DNA from: Chondrilla cf. caribensis
Taxonomy: Eukaryota > Porifera > Demospongiae > Chondrillida > Chondrillidae
Assembly (NCBI GenBank): GCA_964020155.1
Contig: OZ026553.1
Location: forward strand, 2,054,979 to 2,118,978
Direction of reading: 5' to 3'
DNA: 64,000 nt
The notes beneath the pieces were generated by a model. The model was not told where the DNA came from and searched no databases. It saw nothing but the letters and a program-made list of their open reading frames with translations. Below, piece after piece: positions 54,394 to 64,000 of this stretch; position 1 is the first letter of the stretch; the number at the start of each line of letters is the position of its first letter. The translations under genes and the position numbers were made by a program.

Positions 54394-57237
54394 ATGGCTA
54401 CAAACATTAAGGTCTTTCTACAAGTAGTTCTTTTGTGCTATGTGGTGACTACCAGTATCGGGGGTAGCATTGACTTACAAAAGGGACTTGCCTCACTTCA
54501 GAAGGAAGTGGAGAATCTCAAACAGCAGTCTCAAGAAGAAATAAATTCTTTGGTGACTGAGCTGAATGAGCTGAGGCAGCAGTCGCAACAGGAAATCAAG
54601 TTACTTCACCAGAGATTAGAGCAACTTGAAGCCAAAGGTTAGTTGCACTGGGGTTCATTGCAAACGGCTTGTACAATGTCATTTCCTGGCTGTGACCAGA
54701 AAAAGTACAGTGTCATTCTAGCTGGTGCCTTACCGACAATCCCATTCGATTATAGTATCTCTGTATAAGTGATAAATGTCTGGGATAAAATATGTGTGTA
54801 CAAGCAAAAGGACCCTTAGCCATGCATTGTTGACACAGTAGTCATTTTGAATTAAACATAGTTATGTGGTTTTGATCTTGTTGGTCCTCGGTATAGGGGT
54901 CCAATGACCAATAATGGAAGTGAGACTGTTATCAGTAAGAAAGTTTTGCGGAGTGACCTTGCGTAGCCAGCCCCTTTTCCTGATGGATTCCTCATTGGTA
55001 TCCACTGTCAGTGGATAGTGAATCGATGGTTAATTGATTAATCACTATTTGTAATTAAGTGGGCATAACTTAATCACACTTATTAGACTGAGTGTATAGT
55101 CATCCAATAGATGTGATGTGGAGACTTTAGAGTCCTTTTCACATTTCAGGTACTGTTGAAGTACAAAATTGAAGCCATGGAATGAAGGTTATGACATGGT
55201 TCTGCTTCACTAACTTAATTTCTTCCTGGAATTAATCAATTTGCTTGCACTATTAAAGATGATCAGATATACGAAATGAAAATCAATTGATTTATTGATT
55301 AATCATCACAGCACTACTATAAACCAAAAGTATGCTGCTGTTACAATAGTGGTGTGTGCGTGCATACATGTGCATGTGCATAATGTGTATGTGTGTGTAC
55401 ATGCATGTGTACATACAGTGTGGATACATGCATATCCATTACAAGTAGGAGGCAAAAGGCACCCTTTCTTCCTAGGATGTCATGTTGGTGAACATCATCA
55501 GGGCTATATAGAGTAGTTCAAAATAATTATTATGCACTCCACAAAATCAATGTACACAGCAGTGTTATGTTTATTGTGTGTGTGGACAGATATATTATAG
55601 TTGATATATAAGACACACATTTAAGTATTATTATTAAGATGTCTATCAACAAGTTAGTTTAAATGTACACAAAAATATGCCATAATTGTTGCTATGGTGT
55701 GTATGAAGGGAGTACACATAAGAGATGGTTACATGTATTATAATTATAACAATTTGCTACCTTTTGCCATTTCATTATCACTTTATGCAATTATAGCACA
55801 ATATATATAATTGTACATACTGCATGAATGTAACAAAATAATTTTTCTATATTATACGAATTGCTCAAATACTCCTTGAACTTCCTGAAACTATAAATAG
55901 AATAAAGTGGCACTTTAAATAGTCTATGCCTAACAGTTCCCCACGTGAAATAAGAATACCTGATACCCAATACCTGATACCCAATACCTGATGCCTGATA
56001 CCTGATACCCAATACCTGATACCCAATACCTGATGCCTGATACCTAGAACTACTAAATCTGTATTATCAGAAATATTTTAGGCACCACTAACTCATTTCC
56101 CTCATTTTTCAATAATTTCCTCATAATTAGTTCTCACTAAAAAACTATATAAAATAAAATAATCTATATTTGTCTTTAACAGAATTGGACAAACCTCCGC
56201 AAAGAATGCGACGTGGAGCAGACAGTGTTTCTCCAACACCTGAAACTTGCATTTGTCCACCTGGGCAACCTGGTAAAACTGGTCCAGCTGGACCAAAAGG
56301 TGAAAAGGGACAGCGTGGAAATCGAGGCAAAATAGGAGCAATGGGGTTGAATGGAACAGATGGTGAGAAGGGTGAACAGGGAGATACAGGACTTCAAGGA
56401 ATGGCTGGACAGAAAGGTGAACCAGGACTAAAGGGATTGCAAGGAATGCCAGGACTCAATGGAACCAAAGGAGAAAAAGGTCAACAAGGAGATCAAGGAG
56501 TTAATGGAACAAAAGGTGAACGTGGAGATAAAGGACAACCAGGAAATGATGGACAGAAAGGTGAACCAGGACAAAAGGGATTGCAAGGACTACCAGGACT
56601 CAATGGAACCAAAGGAGAAAAAGGTCAACAAGGAGATCAAGGAGTTAATGGAACAAAAGGTGAACGTGGAGATAAAGGACAACCAGGAAATGGTGGGCAG
56701 AAAGGTGAACCAGGACTTAAAGGAGAACCGGGGCTCAATGGAACCAAGGGAGAAAAGGGTGAACAAGGAGATCAAGGAGTTAATGGGACAAAAGGTAAAT
56801 GTGGAAAAAAAGGACAACCAGGGAATGATGGACAGAAAGGCGAACCAGGACTGACAGGACAACCGGGGCTCAATGGAACCAAGGGAGAAAAGGGTGAACA
56901 AGGGGATCAAGGTGTTAATGGAACAAGAGGTGAACGTGGGGAAAAAGGACAACCAGGAAATAATGGACAAAAAGGTGAACCAGGACTAAAGGGATTGCAA
57001 GGAGAAATAGGACATCAAGGACCACAAGGACTACCAGGACCAAAAGGAGACATAGCACCATCAGGACCAGCAGGACCAAAAGGAGACATAGGACCACAAG
57101 GACCACAAGGACCAAAAGGGGAAATAGGACATCAAGGACCACAAGGACTAAAAGGGGAAATAGGACATCAAGGACTACAAGGACCACAAGGAACGAAAGG
57201 AGACATAGGACCCCAAGGACCCCCTGGATCTGAATGA
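54394..57237 (+). CDS. Secreted collagen-like protein 3 (two exons)
   Basis: Exons 54394-54637 and 56183-57237, phase 1, 432 residues, TGA stop. Signal peptide (VFLQVVLLCYVV core), coiled coil, RMRRGAD, CIC and a Gly-X-Y domain with nine N-G-T sequons. The triplet phase is kept through the repeat region (GQPGNNGQKG where genes 1 and 2 have slips), making it the best-preserved collagen frame of the three. The C-terminal third has GHQGPQGL-type repeats and ends PPGSE. The intron contains a 14-bp minisatellite. Confidence 0.87.
55957..56045 (+). repeat. Minisatellite AATACCTGATACCC in the collagen 3 intron
   Basis: Units of AATACCTGATACCC and GATGCCTGATACCT alternate, giving a higher-order period of a little over 40 bp present about twice. 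It is absent from the introns of genes 1 and 2. Confidence 0.85.
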
Positions 57238-57396
57238 CCACAATGACCACTTGAATTAGTAGATAATCTGTAGCTACAAATCACCATTCAATGTGGTCGA
57301 TCAAAAACCAAATTAAACATGAATCTCTTATCAAGTTCAATCAATTAAACCCTTTCTACTTTTTGAATTACTAAAAGTCTGATATTGCATGCAAAG

Positions 57397-57658
57397 AGTA
57401 ATATACTGTGCCAGCCAAAAGAAACGGAACGATTGTCACCTGGTGCAAAAATGGTGTCTTTCTGGAAGGATAAAATTTGCTTAAAATTGCTACTTTGAAC
57501 GCTTGTCTTTATTTCGTCTATGGTTAGTTGAATATAGTACTGGTCAGACAAACATAGAGATAAGATTTCCGCATTTGAAGTGCTATACCTATCGATGTAT
57601 TATTTGTTACAAGTGTTACACGTGTTCCCATCTTCAGAATATCCACAGTGGATACACT
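57397..57658. other. Fragment with a Tc1/mariner-like terminus
   Basis: After the collagen 3 flank the sequence begins ATACTGTGCCAGCCAAAAGA, which resembles a Tc1/mariner inverted-repeat end. No transposase motif or matching second end is seen before the next MITE. Confidence 0.3.
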
Positions 57659-58255
57659 TACCAAAACACTTTCACATATACCTCTACATATGTCCTTTAA
57701 AATCTGCTAGTAGCAAAGCGAAACGTCGAGAATTGAAGAAACCCGAGCTTGTAATCTAACCTCCTTTGACAAATCAATTTTCGGACGAATTTATATTGCC
57801 AGTAGAAATTTATATGGGCTGAATGGCGCAAGTGGGCCTATATAAATTCCTACTGGCAATATAAATTCGTTCGATTCGTTCGATTGTCAAAGAGGGTTAG
57901 ATTATAAGCTCGGGTTTCTTCAATTCTCGACGTTTCGCGTTCCTACTAGCAGATTTTAGAGGACATATGTAGAGATACACGGGAAAGTATTTTGGTGGAT
58001 TTTCCTTTATCTTCCACTCGACTAGAAGACTTTGTCCGAAAATTGATTGGATCGTCCGAAAATTGATTGTTTCGGACAAGTCGTTTAACTGTTCGTATCG
58101 CAAAGATGCGCGAAGGTATAAACTTCATAGTACGTACCATGTGCTATCTTACGGAGACCTAAATAGTGCTTTTTGTTTGAAGTCGATAGCTTCAGTACTT
58201 TCCGAGATCCGAGTGTCCGAAAATTGATTTGTCTGATTATTGATTGTTTACTCTA
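57659..58255. mobile_element. 5'-truncated copy of the 850-bp foldback MITE
   Basis: It matches 10275-10863, including the centre and the full right arm, and ends GATTGTTTACTCTA at TA 58254-58255. About 260 bp of the left end are missing. The right flank CATGCCTGGGTAGCATTAGA is the promoter of importin gene E. In gene C the same flank follows TA directly (16768-16769), so the insertion used that TA. Confidence 0.85.
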
Positions 58256-58277
58256 CATGCCTGGGTAGCATTAGACT

Positions 58278-58287
58278 ATTGCGCAAT
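58278..58287. promoter_or_regulatory. ATTGCGCAAT palindrome upstream of gene E
   Basis: 15 bp before the gene E ATG, now only about 22 bp downstream of an inserted MITE end. Confidence 0.5.
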
Positions 58288-58302
58288 ATTAAATTTGTCA
58301 AA

Positions 58303-58449
58303 ATGGCCGAGTCAATGGATGGAGTTTGCGTTCCTAATAATAAAAGGTTAAAAGACTACAAACAGCCGTCGAAAGAACCAGAAGAAGTGAAGACTACCAG
58401 AAAGCTTTTAGAAGGAATCAATTTACGGCGAAGCCAAAGAGAAAAAGAG
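58303..58449 (+). CDS. Importin-alpha-like gene E, first exon
   Basis: 49 codons with a GT donor at 58450, phase 0. The peptide has KRLKDYKQPSKEPEEVK and INLRRSQREKE, an importin-beta-binding-like segment. It differs from gene C exon 1 at four nucleotides only (changing a Gly to Val and an Arg to Gly). The rest of the gene is beyond a LINE that fills the remaining window, so completeness is unknown. Confidence 0.7.
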
Positions 58450-58659
58450 GTATATTATTATTATTATTATTATTATTATTAGATATTACAGTGCTTTGAT
58501 AGGGTTTCCCCAAAACAGCACTACACATATATAAGTAAATGTACATACACAGATAACCACTCACTGACAGATGAAAATAAAATTAATTAACGAGGACAAA
58601 CTCCAAGGGAGTGACATAAGAAAGTAGCAGGTACATCGAAATCTACAGTTAAAGGATGG

Positions 58660-61600
58660 CTAAACTAACAAATCTTCCCGCAATCTCCACATAGCAATCA
58701 CTCGCTTGACCACTTCATTATCTTTGATTGAATTCATCACTTTTATTGCAAAGTTCTCATCTGCGACATCCTTTAGGGTAGTTCTCAAAGCCTTTCTCTC
58801 GACATCCAATGCCTCACACTCACTGAGGAAGTGGCTAACGTCTCCTACTGCCTTGTGGCACAACGAACACAACCTTTCCCCTCTCTCCTTCTTTTGCCAT
58901 CTTCCTGTCTCCACCTCTAACTTGGGGCAACCACTTCTAAGTTCTGCCATCAATCGCCTTTGGTTTTTATTTAAAATATTAACAACTCCTCCATCCTGCC
59001 ATTCCTTATTACCTAAATCACCACACATCCCAGCCCAATACTGTAATTTAGATGACCTATTGCACCCTTCTACCCATTCCAATCTAAGCTTTCTCCATAT
59101 ACTATCATTTACCATCTCTTCAATCTGCCTATCTGATAACCCCCTAAAGAATTCCCTACATCCTCTTCCCAATTCCTCCCACCCCAACATCTGGGTCACT
59201 TTTCTAATTCCGTCCTCCCAGTCATTCCTACCTCTTGCCCATACCAAAATCTTGGAGAGTAATCTATTTTCCCTTAATCTATGCACTTTCACCCAATATC
59301 TAATTGCCCGTCTTCTAGCCTCCCATCTCAAGGGGGTCAGGCCTGCCTCCAACTCAAGCCCAAGTAAAGGGAAAAGGGAATGAACTCCTAAAAAACTTCT
59401 TATTGCAGCCCTCTGCACTCTCTCCAATTTTGCATCGTTGCCACTCAAAACTCCCCATATTTCACAACCATATAATAGCGTGCTTCTCACCATTGAGACG
59501 TACAACTTTGAAAAGGTTGCCCATCCTACATTTCCCAGACTCCTTACCAGCCTCGTGACCCCATATAAAGCTTTTCTACCGTTATCCATTAAAGCCTCTC
59601 TCATCTTCTCGCCATTCAAAAACTCATTCAATACGATCCCCAAATATTTATACTCTGATACCATACTCAAAATTTCCTCCCCAATTCTAAATTCCATACT
59701 AGATCTTCTTACGCATTTCTTCCGAAAATGGACTACACTACATTTCTCCGCATTAATCCTCAATTTCCATTGGTTGCACCACCTATGAACAATCTCCAAA
59801 GCTCTGTTCAAATCTGAAGTTTTTTTCAGCTGTTATCACTAAATCATCTGCAAACATCAAACCCGGAATTATTAAATTATCCACCCTTACTCCAATCTCT
59901 TCCCGTCTTAAAACTTCCATCAAATCATTAACATACAAGCTAAATAGTGGTGAAAGGACACATCCTTGACGTAAACCTGTTGTTACTGAAAAATCATTAC
60001 CCACCTCTCCCCCAATTTTAACTTTGCACTTCACATCCGAATACACTGCTTTAATACATTGCAAAATTTTACCCTGAATACCCAGTGATTCCAGCTTTCC
60101 CCAAAGAAGGTCCCTATCAACAGAATCATATGCTTTCTTTAAATCAATAAAAGCGCTAAACATACTTCCATTCGATTCCACACATTTATTGCCCATCAAG
60201 ACCATCATCATTATATTATCAATACATCCCCTTCCTTTCCGAAAACCATTCTGCTCCTCACATAACAAATTTTCCCCTTCTACATATGCTTCTACTCTGT
60301 TTTTCATCACTGTACAAAACACTTTATATACAGCTGACAAGAGACTAATACCACGATGTAGATTTGGGTCTGGGGGTCCCCGGGTCCTTTTCTTAGGTAT
60401 CGGGAGAATAATACCCCTTTGCCATGCCTCAGGCATCTGACCACTTTTGAAGACCACTTTATTAAGCGGTGACCCAATAGAGGGTGCCCTCAGTGGGGTA
60501 GATATGGCAGGAATAATGAAAAAGCAAGGGGGAAGCCTGAGAGGGTTGCAGCCCCTACAGAAGTATGTGAGTGCGTCAATCCCCCGGTTGGTAGTGTATC
60601 CCAGGAATGTGAAAAGCCACAGCAAATTCCAACCAGAAGTGTGAAGTATAAAAGCAATGAGAAAAAAACGCCAAAAGTAGTGAATAGCACAAAGGCAAGG
60701 TCCAGTACGCCAGTATGTCAGGCACCATCAATTCCACATTTGGGAGAGGTTATTAAGCGGTGACCCAATAGAGGGTGCCCTCAGTGGGGTAGATATGGCA
60801 GGAATGATGAAAAAGCAAGGGGGAAGCCATTTACTACAGAGCTTAAAAACAAAGTCCCCCACTACTCCATTCCTGAGCCATCCCACCATAATACCATCCT
60901 CACCAGGTGCAGCCTTTTCTCTTACTCTCTTCAAAGCTTCCTCCACTTCCTCCTTCTCCAAAGGTCTATTCATATCTTCCGCAGTTCTATCGTTTATCAG
61001 TGGTACTTGTTTAGGCATAGCTTCCTCTGTAACATCTTGTTCCTCAGCTGGTTTATTGAGCAACTCCTCAAAGTAGCTAGTCCAAACTGCTTTGACTTCT
61101 TCCTTCCCTTCTATCACAACCCCTTTATCGTTTAAAACTCTCCTCCAATCATCAAACCTATTCCTCTCTTTACCCATCAGTTTTTTAATCTGGTGCCACC
61201 ATCCCTGCTGATTACCATTGAGATTTTTATCTAAGCTATCACATACTACCCTCTCAAAATTACTTTTAGCTCTCCTAACCTCTTCTCTAAATCTATTTCT
61301 CTTATCAACGTACACCCTCCTCTCTACTTTTCCTCTCAGCCACTTCTTTTCTGTTGCATGAAATTCTTTCCTCATCCTCCATAACTTCCTTCCAAACCAT
61401 GCCTTACTCTTTCTAAGCCTTTGTCTCCTCTTCTTACCCCCTTTCACCACTGTTTTTTCCAATCCACTGAAGATAGCCCCACAAAACTCTTTATATACAT
61501 CATCAAGGGTACCATTACCTTCCAACATTTCATTCAAAATTCTACATTTTTCCTCCATATAGTTAACATAAATCTCCTCCTTGCCCTCTGGATACCCCCA

Positions 61601-62635
61601 TCTAACTTCTTCATATTCCCCATTCTCTATAGCCTCTGAATCACACTTATCCTCACTACAAGCACCCTTAAATGGAAACTCCACTGCCCACTTTACCAAC
61701 GAGTGGTCTGGTTCTCTTATCAGCACATCAGCACCACAAATGTCTGCAAATTTACTCATTGTCACCACCTCAAAATCAAGGATCATTTCTTTATCATCAA
61801 TACGAGTTAGACAATAGTCCACCACTGATTTACCCTTCGAAGATACACATGTAAAATCATTACATCCTACCTTACCCCTCCCATTCATCATACATAAATC
61901 ATGGTCCCCCATTAAATTCAGTAGTATCTCCCCACTTAAATTCTTTTTCCTGTCAATTACTTCTCTCTCACCCACCACTGAGATCCCGTATTCTTTTACT
62001 GCATACTCTTGCACTTCTCCACATCTTGCATTGAAATCCCCACATAAAATCAATCTGCCCAAATCTCCATAATATCTGATCCCCTATCTTTTCAAAAACC
62101 TCTTCCACATTTCCTGTCTACTAGACTGCTCTGGTGGAACATAGCAAATGCCCAACACCAAACCTTCCCACTCATTATCCGCTTTGCTTCTTATGTCTAC
62201 CCACAATATGTCCTCCACTGAATCGTCCAATACACCTATCTCTAGTAAATCAACCAACTCTTCTTTAATAAAAAATCCTACACCCCCCGATCCTCTCACT
62301 GCTCTATGGCCCACTGATGCCCTATTTCTTCCCCACCAAACATACCCAGTCAACTCTGCTACGTCCTTTCCCTTAAGCCAAGACTCCGTTATTATAATAA
62401 TATCTGCCTGATAATACTCTGCTACTTTGCATCTACAATCATCTCCTAGTACACCTCTACTATTATAATCCTCCCCATTCCTACAATTAGACCACCCACA
62501 TACGTTCCAACACACGAAATGTAATTTACATCTATTTTCATCCCTAAACCCATCTCTACCCTTCCCTGGCCCATTAATAACTCCCTCGGTACCCTCCACC
62601 CTCATACATTCCCTTTTGTTTCCCCCCTCTTCCAT
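58660..62635 (-). pseudogene. LINE ORF2 (endonuclease, reverse transcriptase), disrupted
   Basis: Order on the minus strand: endonuclease start (HFVCWNVCGWS, IITESWLKGKD, GSGGVGFFI) from 62635; an in-frame TAG at 62084-62086; endonuclease rest (LILCGDFNARCG, EPDHSLVKW) and a linker to about 60831; a foreign 370-bp insert; then the reverse transcriptase (NGFRKGRGCIDN, FIDLKKAYDSVD, TGLRQGCVLSPL, MFADDLVI). A one-base gain in a T7 run at 59820-59826 shifts the frame. The final part has a zinc-finger-like CSLCHKAVGDVSHFLSEC and stops at 58660. The frame differs from ORF1, which it overlaps slightly (62602-62635). Confidence 0.85.
60461..60830 (+). repeat. Inverted, rearranged ORF1 fragment inserted in ORF2
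   Basis: In plus orientation, opposite to the LINE, the segment repeats ORF1 sequence: the end of the SAND region and MAG(I/M)MKKQGGSLRG start, then after a deletion the part around ECEKPQQIPTRSVKY, then the first piece again. The 77-bp piece beginning ATTAAGCGGTGACCCAATAG occurs at 60461 and 60752. Without the insert the reverse transcriptase reads FKLCSK directly into VVFKSGQMP. Confidence 0.8.
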
Positions 62636-64000
62636 AACTTTATCTTTGGTAGAATCCTTACCCCTCCTAAAAAAGGAGAGCTCTCCAGTTTCCAGTATTT
62701 ATCACACTTATCCTTAATCTCCTCCAACCCAGTCAAAATGACCTCATCTGCCTCTATCCAAAACCACCACTTAACTCTACCCTTATCCTCCACTTCTATC
62801 TTCCTAACCAAAACCTCTCCTTTGCCCTCTAACACTCCCTCTATCTTACCCTTAATGCTCTCTTCTGTCTCAGAAAATCTCGTTCCCCACAACTTACGCT
62901 TCCCAACATACCTCCTTGGCCCCTTGTGATAGGGTGCTCCAACCTTCTCCACCTCTCCCAAATGTGGAATTGATGGTGCCTGACATACTGGCGTACTGGA
63001 CCTTGCCTTTGTGCTATTCACTACTTTTGGCGGTTTTTTCTCATTGCTTTTATACTTCACACTTCTGGTTGGAATTTGCTGTGGCTTTTCACATTCCTGG
63101 GATACACTACCAACCGGGGGATTGACGCACTCACATACTTCTGTAGGGGCTGCAGGTTCGGGGCACTCTATCGAGGGGTTCAGCCTGGGGTCCTGGGGGT
63201 TTGACATTTCAATGCCGGTGGCCCTCTCATGATTCTCCAGCTTACAGAGCCTCTCCTCTAATGCATTGTTTCTCAAGATTTGATCTTCTAAACAGCTTTC
63301 CAATTCAACGAGCCTTCTTTCCAACTTTTTGACTCGCTCTTCCAGCTCTGCATCATATCTCTTTGGCCGCAACTCTCTGGGTGTAGTAGACCCTTGAGTT
63401 GGACCCTCATGCTTTGTATTCTTTTGCTTCTTCAAAGTGCTCTCTTTTGCTACACTTTCAATGCTGGAATCTATCGGGCTCTCATCTGCACTCAGATCTG
63501 AAACACATGATAACTTCGCTTCAAGTGACCTCTCTATCTCATTAGAATTGTTTGCCTTTTGTTGGATCTGTGAGCCCTTTGGTTGACAGGATTCAGCTAA
63601 TGCTTTCACAGAGGCTCTACTGGATACTATTCTCTCTCTAGCTGGAATTTCTCCACGACCCTTGTTTTTGGGCCTCTTACTCACATTACTCTGACCACTA
63701 TTAGGCAATTTCATAGATTTCGTAGATTTCACCAGCAACCCTCTTAGGCTTCCCCCTTGCTTTTTCATCATTCCTGCCATATCTACCCCACTGAGGGCAC
63801 CCTCTATTGGGTCATCGCTTAATAACTTAATTGAGTGCTTCCATTTCTTAGATCTCCCTTTACCCCCTCTCTTTTCAAAATCAGATGGAGTTACTAAGGA
63901 TCCTCCATATTCTATACACTTACTGGCTCCACATTCAAATAAATCAAGGTGAAAGATACCTTTTATGGATCCACATGCAACGTCAAGAGCATCAGTCCGC
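62602..64000 (-). CDS. LINE ORF1 with N-terminal SAND-like domain (5' end off window)
   Basis: The minus-strand frame is open from the window end to 62602. Its first part reads LDVACGSIKGIFHLDLFECG, then SKCIEYGGSLVTPSDFEKRG and GKGRSKKWKHSIKLL (about 63800-63995). This has the signature order of a SAND domain, including TPSDFE and a KKWKHSI core like the family's KDWK motif, which binds DNA in GMEB, DEAF-1 and Sp100 proteins. Continuing past MAGMMKKQGG, there is a Lys/Ser-rich region, a coiled coil around 63200-63370 (VKKLERRLVELESCLEDQI), a Pro-rich linker, and a C-terminal folded part (RRYVGKRKLWGTRF, KWWFWIEADEVI). The coiled coil plus basic C-terminus fit a LINE ORF1 RNA-binding protein. 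Real start unknown. Confidence 0.75.
   Translation of the reverse strand, partial: RTDALDVACGSIKGIFHLDLFECGASKCIEYGGSLVTPSDFEKRGGKGRSKKWKHSIKLLSDDPIEGALSGVDMAGMMKKQGGSLRGLLVKSTKSMKLPNSGQSNVSKRPKNKGRGEIPARERIVSSRASVKALAESCQPKGSQIQQKANNSNEIERSLEAKLSCVSDLSADESPIDSSIESVAKESTLKKQKNTKHEGPTQGSTTPRELRPKRYDAELEERVKKLERRLVELESCLEDQILRNNALEERLCKLENHERATGIEMSNPQDPRLNPSIECPEPAAPTEVCECVNPPVGSVSQECEKPQQIPTRSVKYKSNEKKPPKVVNSTKARSSTPVCQAPSIPHLGEVEKVGAPYHKGPRRYVGKRKLWGTRFSETEESIKGKIEGVLEGKGEVLVRKIEVEDKGRVKWWFWIEADEVILTGLEEIKDKCDKYWKLESSPFLGGVRILPKIKLWKRGETKGNV

Larger units (their letters stand above)
58451..64000 (-). mobile_element. Minus-strand LINE with a SAND-domain ORF1, in intron 1 of gene E
   Basis: A (TAT)n run at 58452-58482 is the 3' tail read in reverse. 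Going upstream on the minus strand come ORF2 (reverse transcriptase, endonuclease) and ORF1, which runs off the window end. The clade is not resolved; its motifs differ from those of the CR1/Jockey-type LINE in gene C. This copy is dead, with a stop, a frameshift and a rearranged insert in ORF2. Confidence 0.85.

Noticed and set aside
58706..59383. 225-codon plus-strand frame opposite the reverse transcriptase
   Set aside because: Antisense shadow of LINE ORF2, without domain similarity.

Overview
This is eukaryotic, almost certainly metazoan, genomic DNA. It is AT-rich and full of (GT)n/(CA)n microsatellites, with GT-AG introns, two kinds of non-LTR retrotransposon, a pogo/Tigger-type DNA transposon and many foldback elements. 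Host genes are importin-alpha-like Armadillo proteins and secreted collagen-like proteins. A marine invertebrate such as a demosponge would fit, but no single sequence here proves the species.

The backbone is a plus-strand tandem cluster of importin-alpha-like genes. Copy A is seen only as its penultimate exon (3-172). Copy B (2082-8292) and copy C (16808-28900) can each be assembled into 11 exons with identical splice phases, giving about 780 and 587 residues. Copy D (29362-32760) is a pseudogene. Smaller exon 10 and exon 11 relics lie at 38.7, 40.9, 49.2 and 51.4 kb. Copy E begins at 58303 and runs out of the window. Each first exon encodes an importin-beta-binding-like segment and is preceded, 15-20 bp upstream of the ATG, by ATTGCGCAAT or a one-base variant.

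From 34.9 to 57.2 kb the cluster is mixed with three two-exon collagen-like genes. They encode a signal peptide, a coiled coil, an RMRR site and a long Gly-X-Y domain rich in N-G-T sequons. The genes sit on a roughly 9-10 kb unit that is tandemly duplicated and carries importin exon relics in its spacer.

Mobile DNA has invaded repeatedly. At 9.2-16.3 kb there are two foldback MITEs and a 5.2-kb TA-flanked element with 560-bp terminal inverted repeats; it holds an intact three-exon pogo-like transposase and a second gene with Ulp1-protease and PHD motifs. A LINE with an ORF1 PHD finger and apparently intact ORF2 occupies intron 1 of gene C (about 17.07-21.67 kb). A different LINE, on the minus strand, fills intron 1 of gene E (58.45 kb to the window end); its ORF1 starts with what reads as a SAND DNA-binding domain. 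TTAA-flanked elements sit in intron 10 of gene B and in pseudogene D, with empty sites visible in paralogous copies in this same window.

The most unusual items are the SAND-domain LINE ORF1, the pogo-type element with a Ulp1-PHD passenger gene, the importin-alpha family with an eroded NLS-binding Trp/Asn array, and the shared C/EBP-like palindrome at the importin promoters.
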